Assembly (NCBI GenBank): GCA_947451145.1
Contig: CANFXW010000015.1
Span: 16,693-80,692 of the forward strand
Direction of reading: 5' to 3'
Length of the DNA: 64,000 bases
DNA from: Sphingomonadaceae bacterium
Lineage (GTDB): Bacteria > Pseudomonadota > Alphaproteobacteria > Sphingomonadales > Sphingomonadaceae
Shown here: positions 8,760 through 17,073 of the stretch, in pieces
How positions within the stretch are numbered: position 1 is the first letter of the stretch
How the letters are laid out: each line of letters opens with the position of its first letter
Position numbers and translations under genes: made by a program
Notes under the pieces: model-generated
Told to the model about the DNA's origin: nothing
The model's input: the letters and a program-made list of their open reading frames with translations, nothing else
Database searches by the model: none

Positions 8760-9443
8760 TTAAACCTCGATCAAACGGTCCGGAATTTCGTTCTGATCGT
8801 CATCGGCGCGCGGGAAATGTTCCGCAAGGACAACACCGACCTTTTCAACCGCCTGGGCAAGCCCTTCGGCCATATGTCCGGCCTTGATCTGCACGAGCAA
8901 AGCGGCGAGGGCATCGCCCCAGACTTCGGCTGGAACCTGTGAGGCGATCGAGCTGTCGGCGACAATCTCTGCCCGGCGTTCGGCCAGCGAGAGGTAGATC
9001 AGAATGCCCGTTCGGCCTTGGGTCCGGCGCTCGGCCCCGACCTTGAAGCAAGTCACTGCGCGGGCGCGGACGCGGGCGTGTTTGATAGGGCCGGGAACCA
9101 GCCACAGCCGGAATGGCCGCCATTGCAGAATCAGCCAGGTGCCGAGGAACTTCAGCGTGGCCACCAGCGCGGCAATGCCCATCACCTCGCGCGGGGTCCA
9201 TTCCTGCACCCAGTTGCCAAACAGCCGGTCCCAGAGGTTCAGGTAAAAGCCGGTAAAGGTCGCCAGAACGCACAGAGCGAGGAGGGCAATCGCTGCCGCC
9301 CATGCGAGAGCAACGTCGGCGTAGCTGTCTGATTGCTCGGACATGATCGTGACGATTTCGCCAGCCGTATTGGCTTCGGCCTTGCGCACGGCCTCGCTCA
9401 CCAGTTTGCGGCCGGCATCATCCATGGGAGTTGGTATGGCCAT
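8760..9443 (-). CDS. TPM-domain membrane protein
   Basis: A 227-residue protein beginning with a TPM-type segment (DDAGRKLVSEAVRKAEANTAGEIV), two hydrophobic membrane segments at about 44-66 and 89-107, then the conserved half TGILIYLSLAERRAEIVADS that characterises TPM (DUF477) proteins. The domain is thus split around a membrane hairpin. The ATG has AGGAGACTATT upstream. It lies between a secreted TPM protein and a NUDIX gene in the lemA operon. TPM domains have been linked to envelope and photosystem maintenance; the role here is unknown. Confidence 0.8.
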   Translation of the reverse strand: MAIPTPMDDAGRKLVSEAVRKAEANTAGEIVTIMSEQSDSYADVALAWAAAIALLALCVLATFTGFYLNLWDRLFGNWVQEWTPREVMGIAALVATLKFLGTWLILQWRPFRLWLVPGPIKHARVRARAVTCFKVGAERRTQGRTGILIYLSLAERRAEIVADSSIASQVPAEVWGDALAALLVQIKAGHMAEGLAQAVEKVGVVLAEHFPRADDDQNEIPDRLIEV

Positions 9444-9452
9444 AATAGTCTC

Positions 9453-10304
9453 CTACCAGCTGCCCGATGCACCGCCGCCGCCGAAGCTGCCGCCGCCACC
9501 TGAAAATCCGCCGCCACCGCCCCAGTCGGAACCGCCGCCGCTGGACCAGCCGCTGCCGCCACCCCGCCCACGGCTCATGCTGTCGAGCACTGACCAAAGC
9601 ACAATCGGGCCAAGACCATTGGAGCGATAGACACCGCGCGAGCGCCGGATCATCGGCAGGATGAAGAACAGGAAGAAAAAGATCAGCCAGATGAACAGGC
9701 CCGCCGGAACGTCTTGCTTCTTCGCCGCCTTTGGTTTGGCTGACGCGGCGATCTTCTGCGCTTCTTCAGGGGGCAGGGTAAGCTGCTTGATGATCGCATC
9801 TGTCCCGGCCTCGATCCCGCCGGGCATGTCGCCCGCCTTGAATCGCGGCAGTATTTCCTGCTGGATGATGACCGAAGACAAACCGTCAGTCAGGATCGGT
9901 TCCAGCCCGTAGCCCACCTCGATGCGCACTTTGCGGTCTTTGGGTGCGACGATCAGCAGCACGCCGTCGTTGCGTTGCTTGTCACCGATCTGCCAGTGCC
10001 GACCCAGCTGATAGCCATAGTCGGCAATGTCATAGCCCTGCAGATCGGGCAGGGTGGCGATCACGAACTGGCGCTGCGATTGCTGTTCCAGCGCGGCGAG
10101 CTTTTTATCTAGCCGCGCCTTTTCATCGGCGGGGATGATGTTCGCGGCATCAACCACGCGGCCCGTCAGTTCGGGGAACGCCTGTGCCCGCGCGATGGAG
10201 GCGAAAAGGAACAGGCCTGCCAGCACCAGCAAGGCCAGTGCGGCAGGCATGTATCGGCGATACAGGGGCAGAGGCCCTGCGATGCGATGAACAGGGCCGG
10301 ACAT
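9453..10304 (-). CDS. Secreted/anchored TPM-domain protein, Gly-rich tail
   Basis: A 283-residue YgcG-like protein. Residues 1-40 are a signal peptide (hydrophobic core LALLVLAGLFLFASIARA), followed by a TPM domain with LTGRVVDAANIIP and GVLLIVAPKDRKVRIEVGYGLE, a transmembrane helix near residues 205-222, and an extremely Gly/Ser-rich C-terminus. The ATG at 10304 is preferred over one at 10337 because AAGGGAG lies upstream and the longer form would overlap lemA. LemA and TPM proteins are partners in many bacterial operons; function remains poorly defined. Confidence 0.85.
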   Translation of the reverse strand: MSGPVHRIAGPLPLYRRYMPAALALLVLAGLFLFASIARAQAFPELTGRVVDAANIIPADEKARLDKKLAALEQQSQRQFVIATLPDLQGYDIADYGYQLGRHWQIGDKQRNDGVLLIVAPKDRKVRIEVGYGLEPILTDGLSSVIIQQEILPRFKAGDMPGGIEAGTDAIIKQLTLPPEEAQKIAASAKPKAAKKQDVPAGLFIWLIFFFLFFILPMIRRSRGVYRSNGLGPIVLWSVLDSMSRGRGGGSGWSSGGGSDWGGGGGFSGGGGSFGGGGASGSW

Positions 10305-10320
10305 GGCCCTTACTCCCTTG

Positions 10321-10938
10321 TCAGAGCTTGCCTTCAAGGCTCGGAGCCACCTCGGCGCCCGGCGTTACCGCCTGATAGGGAACCATGGGCTTGGCACCGT
10401 AGAAAATCTTCGCGCCGATTGCCGAAGGGAAGGTGCGGATTTCGGTGTTATAGTCCTGCACCGCGCTGTTGTAGTCCTTCAGTGTGATGCGGATGCGGTT
10501 TTCCTGACCTTCAAGCTGGCTCTGCAGCATCTGGTAGTTGGTGATGCTCTTGAGCTCGGGGTATTTCTCGACATTGGCAAGCAGACGGCCAAAGCCCATC
10601 ATCGAAGTGGAAAGCTGGTTCTGGGCATCCTGGAAAGCCTTCACCTTGGCGGGATCCTTCAGATCATCGGCGCTTAGCTGGATCGAGGTGGCCTTGGCGC
10701 GGGCTTCAACCACACCCACGAGGATGCCCTTTTCCTGATCGGCAGCACCCTTGGCCACGGCGGCGAGGTTGGGGATCAGGTTGGCGCGTTCCTGAAAGGC
10801 GGCCTGCACATCAGCCCACTTGGCCTTGGCGGCCTCTTCCTTGGTCGGCACCGAATTGATGCCGCAGCCTGCGAGACTGAGCGCGGCGGCGGAAACCAAG
10901 GCGGTGCGTGCAATCGAACGGGTGCGTGAGACTGACAT
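10321..10938 (-). CDS. LemA family lipoprotein
   Basis: A 205-residue LemA-family protein. Residues 1-25 form a lipoprotein signal with lipobox SLAGC (Cys25), and the rest is the LemA helical domain, with VQAAFQERANLIPNLAAVAK and ALKDYN-like stretches near the C-terminus (TLKDYNSAVQDYNTEIRTFP). The frame stays open upstream across mscL on the other strand, but that part is not LemA-like; the ATG at 10938 begins the signal peptide. It is the first gene of a four-gene operon with two TPM genes and a NUDIX gene. Confidence 0.9.
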   Translation of the reverse strand: MSVSRTRSIARTALVSAAALSLAGCGINSVPTKEEAAKAKWADVQAAFQERANLIPNLAAVAKGAADQEKGILVGVVEARAKATSIQLSADDLKDPAKVKAFQDAQNQLSTSMMGFGRLLANVEKYPELKSITNYQMLQSQLEGQENRIRITLKDYNSAVQDYNTEIRTFPSAIGAKIFYGAKPMVPYQAVTPGAEVAPSLEGKL

Positions 10939-11130
10939 GGCGAATAGACCCTCTTCCAGGCGGCACTTGCCGCGACTGCCGCTGAATGTAGCGCAGTGTG
11001 GGGAACGTTCAAGGGGTATCAGTGTTTTAACACGATATGACAGTCTGATAACACAAAGAAATCCTTGTGACGTCATGGCTTTGGTGGCAGCATGCCGCCT
11101 CCAAACATGACCAGGGAAAAAGGGGTCGCC

Positions 11131-11538
11131 ATGTTTAGCGAATTCAAAGCATTTATTGCCCGGGGCAACGTTCTCGATCTGGCTGTCGGTGTCATCATCG
11201 GCGCTGCTTTCGGCAAGATCGTCAGCTCGCTGACTGATGATATACTGATGCCGATTATCTCCAAAATCACCGGCGGAACGGACTATTCCAGCAAATACGT
11301 GGTCCTGAGCGGATCGGCACCCGAAGGTGCTACATTGGAAGCTGCACGCAAAGCAGGCGCTAATGTGCTCGCCTATGGCAGCTTCGTTACTGCCATCATC
11401 AACTTCCTGATTCTGGCTTTCGTGATCTTCCTGATCGTGCGTCAGGCCAACAAGATGATGCCGCCGCCAGCGGCTGCGCCTGCCGGCCCCAGCGAAGTCG
11501 ATCTGCTGACCGAAATTCGCGACGCGCTCAAGAAGTAG
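11131..11538 (+). CDS. mscL: Large-conductance mechanosensitive channel
   Basis: A 135-residue MscL. The N-terminal amphipathic helix [13 protein letters not shown] leads into TM1 ([21 protein letters not shown]), the pore-lining segment; a periplasmic loop follows; TM2 is [19 protein letters not shown]; the charged C-terminal helix ends the chain. The channel opens under membrane tension during hypo-osmotic shock. An upstream in-frame ATG at 11092 would add 13 residues not seen in the family; AAGGGG lies at the right distance before 11131. It is divergent from the lemA operon. Confidence 0.95.
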   Translation: MFSEFKAFIARGNVLDLAVGVIIGAAFGKIVSSLTDDILMPIISKITGGTDYSSKYVVLSGSAPEGATLEAARKAGANVLAYGSFVTAIINFLILAFVIFLIVRQANKMMPPPAAAPAGPSEVDLLTEIRDALKK

Positions 11539-11592
11539 CAAACCGCGAATATGTGAGTTTGTTTCGCGAGAAGCAGCTCCTGAGAAAACTAA

Positions 11593-11626
11593 GGGCGGGG
11601 GCCAAGGCTCCCGCCTCTTTTATTTT
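11593..11626 (+). terminator. Rho-independent terminator of mscL
   Basis: GGCGGGGGCC (11594-11603) pairs with GGCTCCCGCC (11606-11615) with one G-T pair, followed by TCTTTTATTTT. It lies 55 bases after the mscL stop. Confidence 0.85.
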
Positions 11627-11639
11627 AACGGTCCTGCGC

Positions 11640-11963
11640 CTATATGGGTGCTGCCGGGTTCGCCCGGCTATGGCGATAAACTGTGACGTACAATAGATGC
11701 AGCGGACCCGGGGGCGGTACCCGGCGGCTCCACCATCACCTTCCTGCTTCGGGCCAAGGCCCGAAGGTCAGGAGCCCTGTTATCGCAGGGGTGTTGACGG
11801 GGCCGAACTAGGATCGACGTGTGTTGAAAAGCGTTATTTTTGCCCGGGCTGAGTAACCCGTTAAAGGCTCAAAACCCAATAAGTGCCAACGATAACGAAG
11901 CACTTGCTCTCGCAGCGTAATTCTAGGGGCTAACGCCCTGAAGTTACAAAGTTAGAACGCGGT
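11640..11963 (+). ncRNA. ssrA: Circularly permuted two-piece tmRNA
   Basis: The acceptor piece comes first and ends with CGGCTCC-A-CCA at 11725-11735, preceded by a T arm CCGGG-GGCGGTA-CCCGG. The coding piece starts at 11799 with GGGGCCG, which forms a 7-bp acceptor stem with CGGCTCC and includes the G3-U70 pair recognised by alanyl-tRNA synthetase, then the tmRNA-typical GAACTAGGATCGACG. The tag frame at 11885-11920 reads ANDNEALALAA then TAA. The segment between the pieces (about 11736-11798) is expected to be removed. tmRNA with SmpB rescues stalled ribosomes. Outer 5' and 3' boundaries are approximate; the coding RNA may extend further right into the hairpins described separately. Confidence 0.9.
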
Positions 11964-12101
11964 TGGACCGACCGGTCAACAGAACGGATTCCAGCGGCCC
12001 GAGGGGGGCCGGGCAACAGAACCCCCTCACCGTTTTGGTGGAGCACTTGCGCCCGGAGCCCCCTCCCACTGACAGACTCGTGGGCCGGGCAACAGAACCA
12101 C
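11964..12101 (+). repeat. Three hairpins with near-identical 14-nt loops
   Basis: Three copies of RCCGGKCAACAGAA occur at 11971-11984, 12008-12021 and 12084-12097, each exactly as a 14-base loop between complementary flanks: TGGACCG/CGG-AT-TCCA, GAGGGGG/CCCCCTC and GTGG/CCAC. The stems differ while the loops are conserved, which suggests a structured RNA. They follow the tmRNA tag region directly and could be the 3' part of its coding RNA or a separate RNA. No protein gene is seen in 11921-12110. Confidence 0.6.
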
Positions 12102-12110
12102 CCCACTCTT

Positions 12111-12398
12111 CTAGATCTGACGCGCCCGCAATTCTGCGATTTCTGCCTTCAGTGCATCGATCTCGTTGTCGGCCCTGATAGCATCGAAAATGCGCGCGCC
12201 GGCCAGGGCAACCGCGCCCATGCAGGCGAGGAAAAGCAGCTGCCCGGAATGGGCTGGCCATATCACGCCTTTCACGTCGGGCAGGTGGAGCAGATATTGG
12301 CTGCCGCGCTGCGAGGCACCGATGGCCAGGGCATAGATGACCAGGCACGCCTCAAAGCGGGTCTTGATGACAAACAGGCGGCCGATTTTGCGAAGCAT
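12111..12398 (-). CDS. Small two-TM membrane protein with coiled-coil tail
   Basis: A 95-residue protein I do not recognise by name. Two hydrophobic segments are visible (LVIYALAIGAS near 19-29 and LLFLACMGAVALAGARIF near 54-71), and the last 20 residues (ADNEIDALKAEIAELRAR) have heptad-like spacing suggestive of a coiled coil. The open frame, the plausible topology and the isolated position between ssrA and glcB support a real gene. Function unknown. Confidence 0.7.
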   Translation of the reverse strand: MLRKIGRLFVIKTRFEACLVIYALAIGASQRGSQYLLHLPDVKGVIWPAHSGQLLFLACMGAVALAGARIFDAIRADNEIDALKAEIAELRARQI

Positions 12399-12609
12399 GG
12401 AGTCCTCTTGGGCGTTAACATTTACACAGCAATCATCATGCCAGTCCCTGAAATCCGTGCAAGGGGATGGTTAACGCGGGGGCAGATGTAAAGCGCCCCG
12501 ACAGGTCTTGGCAATTGCTGACATTTCAGCCATAGGCGCCTCCGTCCTCCCCCTAGACAAACCGGCTTGTGACCCGCACGGCGGATCGCAACGAATGATG
12601 GCGAGGCAT

Positions 12610-14703
12610 ATGACTATTCAAAGCACAGTTACCGATTGCGCGGGTCTGAAAGTGGACACGGCGCTGGCACAATTTGTCGAGAGCGAGGTTCTGGCCCCGC
12701 TCGGCAAGGATGCCGCATCGTTCTGGCAGGGCTTCGCCGATCTCCTCGGCAAATTTGCACCGCGCAACCGCGAATTGCTCGCCAAGCGCGATGCCCTGCA
12801 GGCGCAGATCGACGCCTGGCATGTCGAGCGCGCCGGAAAGCCGATCGATAGCGGCGAATATCAGGCCTTCCTGCGCCAGATCGGCTACTTGGTGCCCGAG
12901 CCGGACGCTTTCACCATCGGCACGCAGAATGTCGATGCCGAGATCGCCACTATGGCCGGGCCGCAGCTGGTGGTGCCGGTGCTCAACGCCCGCTTCCTGC
13001 TCAATGCCGCCAATGCGCGCTGGGGTAGTCTCTATGACGCGTTTTATGGCACCGATGCGCTCGATGCCGAACCCGCACGGGCTGGTGGCTATGACATGGT
13101 GCGCGGCGCGGCGGTGATCGCTCGCGTGCGTGAATTCCTCGATGCGACAATCCCCGGCTGGGAAGCTGCGCTGACCGGCGGCGATTGCCCACATTCCTTC
13201 GCCACGCGCGATGGCGGTGTGCTGTTTAGCACCAATGGCCTCCACATCGAGCTGGTAGTGGATCGCAATCACCCCATTGGCAAGGATGACCCGCTGGGCA
13301 TCGCCGATGTCATTCTCGAATCCGCGCTGACGACGATCTGCGACCTTGAGGATTCGATCGCTGCTGTTGATGCCGAAGACAAGCTGGCCGCCTATCGTAA
13401 CTGGCTGGGTGTGATCCGCGGTGATCTGGCCGATACCTTCGAGAAGGGCGGCAAGATCATGACCCGCACTCTCGCTGCTGACCGGACATGGACTGCGGCT
13501 TCGGGCGCGACATTCACCCTGCCGGGCCGCGCCTTGTTGTTTGTCCGCAATGTCGGCCACCTGATGACCAACCCGGCGATCCTGCTCGCCGATGGCGGCG
13601 AAGTGCCCGAGGGCATCATGGACGCGGTGATCACCAGCGCCATCAGCGCGCAGGATGTGGCCGGCCTCGGCAAGTATCGCAACAGCAAGACCGGCTCGAT
13701 CTACATCGTGAAGCCGAAGATGCACGGGCCCGAAGAGTGCGCCTTTACCAACGATCTGTTCGATGCCGTGGAAGACCTGCTCGGCCTGCCGCGCCACACC
13801 GTGAAGGTGGGTGTGATGGACGAGGAGCGCCGCACTTCTGCCAATCTCGCTGCCTGCATCCATGCCGTGCGTGACCGGATTGTGTTCATCAACACCGGCT
13901 TCCTCGATCGCACCGGTGACGAAATCCACACCTCGATGCGGGCTGGGCCGATGATCCGCAAGGGTGCGATGAAGGCCTCTGGCTGGATCGATGCCTATGA
14001 AAAGCGCAATGTCGCAATCGGCCTGAAACATGGCCTTTCCGGCCGCGCCCAGATCGGCAAGGGCATGTGGGCCGCGCCAGACCGGATGGCTGCGATGGTC
14101 GCCGAAAAGACTGTCCACCCCAAGGCCGGTGCCAACACCGCCTGGGTGCCTTCGCCCACTGCGGCGACGCTGCATGCAATGCACTATCACCAGATCGACG
14201 TCTTCGCGGTACAGAAGGAGCTGGCCAATCAGCCTATCCCGCCGCTCGATGCCCTGCTGACAGTGCCGCTGGCGCTCGGCACGAATTTCTCTGAGGAGGA
14301 AGTGCGCGAAGAGTTGGACAACAATGCGCAGGGTCTGCTCGGCTATGTGGTGCGCTGGATTGATCAGGGCGTCGGCTGCTCCAAGGTTCCCGATTTCAAC
14401 GACATCGGCCTGATGGAAGACCGCGCGACGCTGCGCATTTCCAGCCAGCACATGGCTAACTGGCTGCTGCACGGCGTTTGCACGCGTGAGCAGGTGATGG
14501 ACTCGCTCCAGCGCATGGCGGCCAAGGTTGATGCCCAGAACGCCGGTGATCCGCTCTATGAGCCGATGGCGGGCAACTGGGACAGCTCGATGGCGTTTCA
14601 GGCCGCGCTCGATCTGGTGTTCAAGGGTGTGGAACAACCCAGCGGCTATACCGAGCCGCTGCTCCACGCCTGGCGGCGCAGGAAGAAGGCGGCCGCCCAC
14701 TAA
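12610..14703 (+). CDS. glcB: Malate synthase G
   Basis: A 697-residue protein matching malate synthase G in length and sequence. Visible signatures include [25 protein letters not shown] [38 protein letters not shown], the core [15 protein letters not shown], and [18 protein letters not shown], which carry the Mg2+ and glyoxylate-binding residues, plus [20 protein letters not shown]. It condenses acetyl-CoA with glyoxylate to malate in the glyoxylate shunt. Upstream in-frame ATGs (12508, 12595 and 12598) exist; 12610 (MTIQSTVTD) matches the usual N-terminus. It appears monocistronic; no isocitrate lyase AceA is in the window. Confidence 0.95.
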   Translation: MTIQSTVTDCAGLKVDTALAQFVESEVLAPLGKDAASFWQGFADLLGKFAPRNRELLAKRDALQAQIDAWHVERAGKPIDSGEYQAFLRQIGYLVPEPDAFTIGTQNVDAEIATMAGPQLVVPVLNARFLLNAANARWGSLYDAFYGTDALDAEPARAGGYDMVRGAAVIARVREFLDATIPGWEAALTGGDCPHSFATRDGGVLFSTNGLHIELVVDRNHPIGKDDPLGIADVILESALTTICDLEDSIAAVDAEDKLAAYRNWLGVIRGDLADTFEKGGKIMTRTLAADRTWTAASGATFTLPGRALLFVRNVGHLMTNPAILLADGGEVPEGIMDAVITSAISAQDVAGLGKYRNSKTGSIYIVKPKMHGPEECAFTNDLFDAVEDLLGLPRHTVKVGVMDEERRTSANLAACIHAVRDRIVFINTGFLDRTGDEIHTSMRAGPMIRKGAMKASGWIDAYEKRNVAIGLKHGLSGRAQIGKGMWAAPDRMAAMVAEKTVHPKAGANTAWVPSPTAATLHAMHYHQIDVFAVQKELANQPIPPLDALLTVPLALGTNFSEEEVREELDNNAQGLLGYVVRWIDQGVGCSKVPDFNDIGLMEDRATLRISSQHMANWLLHGVCTREQVMDSLQRMAAKVDAQNAGDPLYEPMAGNWDSSMAFQAALDLVFKGVEQPSGYTEPLLHAWRRRKKAAAH

Positions 14704-14723
14704 CCGGCGCTTAACCACACCCT

Positions 14724-14744
14724 AACGCCTTGCTGCTAGGCGTT
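14724..14744 (+). promoter_or_regulatory. Hairpin immediately upstream of PilZ gene start
   Basis: AACGCCT (14724-14730) and AGGCGTT (14738-14744) form a perfect 7-bp stem with a 7-base loop, ending six bases before the ATG and 20 bases after the glcB stop. There is no T run, so it could shield the ribosome site or be a remnant of an attenuated terminator; its role is not known. Confidence 0.35.
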
Positions 14745-14750
14745 GGGGCA

Positions 14751-15233
14751 ATGAGCGCGGACAAACCAAGGATCGAGGATCGCAGTCAGGCGATCCTGCA
14801 GGCCCGGCTGCGTGGCGGCGGGGCGGAGCGGGAGGCCTGCCTGCTCGATCTGTCCAGCCGCGGGTTTATGGCCCTTGCTGATCCAGCCCCACCGCGCGGG
14901 ACGTTTGTGGAGCTGCTTGTAGGTAGGCACTCGCTCGTCGGTCAGGTTCAATGGTCGGAAGAGCGACGCTTTGGTGTGAAGCTGCGTGAGCAGATTGATT
15001 CACTGGCTGTGCTGGGGAATGAAGCAGGACCTACGGCGCTTAAGGTGGCAAAGATCGCAAGGAACAAGCCTTCAGTCCAAGCCAGATTAGCCTTCTCACA
15101 GCACTTTGCCCGGGGATTCACATACGGGATTCTCGCCGCTGTAGCCGCTGTTGCGGCCACAACCATGGCTTCTGCGGTGACCGCCAGTCTTGCACCGCTG
15201 ACCAAAGTTACCAGCGCTCTGGCGGGGCACTGA
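14751..15233 (+). CDS. PilZ-domain protein with C-terminal TM helix
   Basis: A 160-residue protein. Residues 8-90 resemble a PilZ fold: RSQAILQARLR, then CLLDLSSRGFMAL matching the D/NxSxxG motif, and a W-containing strand VGQVQWSEERRFGVKL. The arginine pattern (DRSQ) is weaker than RxxxR, so c-di-GMP binding is uncertain. A hydrophobic helix (FTYGILAAVAAVAATTMA) near 125-145 suggests membrane anchoring. ATG 14751 is chosen over 14730. A perfect 7-bp hairpin (14724-14744) ends six bases before the start. Confidence 0.75.
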   Translation: MSADKPRIEDRSQAILQARLRGGGAEREACLLDLSSRGFMALADPAPPRGTFVELLVGRHSLVGQVQWSEERRFGVKLREQIDSLAVLGNEAGPTALKVAKIARNKPSVQARLAFSQHFARGFTYGILAAVAAVAATTMASAVTASLAPLTKVTSALAGH

Positions 15234-15238
15234 CTGGC

Positions 15239-16060
15239 TCAGCCGGTGCCAGAGAGCACCCGGGCAATCCCGACAAACTCCGCAACACTCAGCGTTTCGG
15301 CCCGCCTTTGTGCATCAATATTCAAAGCAGCAAGGGCATCAAGTGCGCCGGGCAATCCCTTCAGGCTCTGCCGCAGCATCTTGCGGCGCTGGCCAAACGC
15401 AGCCTCGGTCAGGCGCTCCAAAACTCTCGCCGATACGCCCTCCGGCATTGCCTTTGGCGTAACATGGACAATCGCGCTCATCACCTTGGGCGGCGGGGTG
15501 AAGGCGCTGCGGTGAACCTTCATCGCCAGCGTCGATTCACTGCGCCACTGCGAGAGCACGGCAAGGCGGCCAAAGGCCGAAGGATCGGCAGGTGTGGCAA
15601 TGATGCGCTGGGCAACTTCTTGCTGGAACATCAGGGTTAGAGACTGCCATTGCGGCGGCCAGGCCTCTCCGCCCAGCCAGCCGGTGAACAGCGCCGTTCC
15701 GACGTTGTAGGGCAGGTTGGCGACGATGTGGAACGGGCCTTCGATACCGTGCGCCACTTTGGTCGCATCGCCTTCGATCACGCGCAATTGTCCGGGAAAC
15801 GCTTCTGACAGTTCGGCGAGGGCAGGCAGGCAGCGCCGGTCCATTTCGATTGCGGTTACCTTGGCTCCAGCCCTCAGCAGCGCGCGGGTGAGGCCGCCGG
15901 GGCCGGGGCCAACCTCAAGCACGTCTGCGTCTTTGAGCTTGCCCGGGATCGCGGCAATCCGATCCAGCAGTTGCTCGTCGAGCAGGAAGTTCTGCCCAAG
16001 CGCCTTCGACGCCTGCAGACCGTGGCGCGCGATGACTTCGCGTAGCGGAGGCAGATTCAT
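15239..16060 (-). CDS. rsmA: 16S rRNA dimethyladenosine transferase (RsmA/KsgA)
   Basis: A 273-residue SAM methyltransferase that dimethylates A1518 and A1519 of 16S rRNA late in 30S assembly. Signatures are [15 protein letters not shown], motif [17 protein letters not shown], and the [11 protein letters not shown] (NLPY) target-adenine motif. An ATG at 16084 lies inside pdxA; the ATG at 16060 overlaps the pdxA stop as ATGA, matching the tight coupling of this cluster. It is the last gene of lptD-surA-pdxA-rsmA, the conserved proteobacterial order. Confidence 0.96.
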   Translation of the reverse strand: MNLPPLREVIARHGLQASKALGQNFLLDEQLLDRIAAIPGKLKDADVLEVGPGPGGLTRALLRAGAKVTAIEMDRRCLPALAELSEAFPGQLRVIEGDATKVAHGIEGPFHIVANLPYNVGTALFTGWLGGEAWPPQWQSLTLMFQQEVAQRIIATPADPSAFGRLAVLSQWRSESTLAMKVHRSAFTPPPKVMSAIVHVTPKAMPEGVSARVLERLTEAAFGQRRKMLRQSLKGLPGALDALAALNIDAQRRAETLSVAEFVGIARVLSGTG

Positions 16061-17073
16061 GGTGCAGACCGGCGCATGGCGCATTCACCGGCCATGCGGA
16101 TCGCGGCGATCATGGCGCCGGGGTTCGCGATGTTCTTGCCCGCGATACCGAATGCCGTGCCGTGATCGGGCGAGGTGCGGATGATCGGCAGGCCGAGCGT
16201 GACATTGACGCCTTGATCAAAGTCGAGCGCCTTGATCGGGATCAGCGCCTGATCGTGATACATGCACAGCGCAACATCGAAGCTGCCGCGCGAATGCGGT
16301 GCGAACAGCGCGTCGGCAGGATGGGGGCCGCTGGCATTGATGCCTTCAGCCTGCAGGGCGGCGATGGCGGGGGTGACGATCCGCAAATCCTCATCGCCAA
16401 ACAGCCCGTCTTCTCCAGCGTGGGGATTGAGCGCAGCAATAGCGATGCGCGGGCTTGCGATACCGAAATCGCGGGCCAGAGCCTTGGCGACGGTGCGCGC
16501 CTTGCGGACGATCAGATCTTGCGAAACCAGTTTCGGCACGTCGGTAAAGGCAACGTGAACGGTGAGTGGAACTGTTCGCAGGCTCGGGCCAGCGAGCATC
16601 ATCACCGCGTCACTGCCCGCCACGCCGCAGGATTCGGCGACGAATTCGGTCTGTCCGGGGTGCGTAAAGCCGACTTGCGCCAAACGTGATTTTGCAACCG
16701 GTCCGGTAACCAGCGCTGATGCCTGACCTTGCGAGACAAGGCCTGTTGCTTCGGAAAGTGATGCGAAGGCCAGCCTTGCCCCGGCTTCGTCTGGTTGCCC
16801 CGGATGATAACCATACGCATCATCCCCCAGCACGGGCAGGGCACGGCCAAAGCATTGCCCGGCTTCAGACGGATTTTGTATTTGCGCAAGCGGCACGTTC
16901 AGCCCGCGGTTCTGCGCTGCGGCTGCCAGCAGCACGGCCCCGCCAACCACAAAGAATGGCGGCAGGTTCTCCTCAACCCGCCGTGCCCATGCCTCGGCAA
17001 TCAGCTCAGGACCGATGCCCGCCGGATCGCCCAGAGAGACGGCGAGCGGTGAGACGGTGAGGGGAGCGATCAA
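16057..17073 (-). CDS. pdxA: 4-hydroxythreonine-4-phosphate dehydrogenase
   Basis: A 338-residue PdxA, an NAD-dependent enzyme in pyridoxal-5'-phosphate synthesis. The metal-binding His residues are visible in [23 protein letters not shown] and [30 protein letters not shown] is the C-terminal family signature and TGPVAKSRL the substrate region. Its start overlaps the surA stop by four bases and its stop overlaps the rsmA start by four bases. Confidence 0.96.
   Translation of the reverse strand: MIAPLTVSPLAVSLGDPAGIGPELIAEAWARRVEENLPPFFVVGGAVLLAAAAQNRGLNVPLAQIQNPSEAGQCFGRALPVLGDDAYGYHPGQPDEAGARLAFASLSEATGLVSQGQASALVTGPVAKSRLAQVGFTHPGQTEFVAESCGVAGSDAVMMLAGPSLRTVPLTVHVAFTDVPKLVSQDLIVRKARTVAKALARDFGIASPRIAIAALNPHAGEDGLFGDEDLRIVTPAIAALQAEGINASGPHPADALFAPHSRGSFDVALCMYHDQALIPIKALDFDQGVNVTLGLPIIRTSPDHGTAFGIAGKNIANPGAMIAAIRMAGECAMRRSAP

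Noticed and set aside
10939..11541. Upstream extension of the lemA frame to 406 codons
   Set aside because: It lies antisense to mscL and precedes a clear lipoprotein signal peptide at 10938.
12553..14718. 721-codon minus-strand frame opposite glcB
   Set aside because: Antisense shadow of malate synthase; no recognisable domain.
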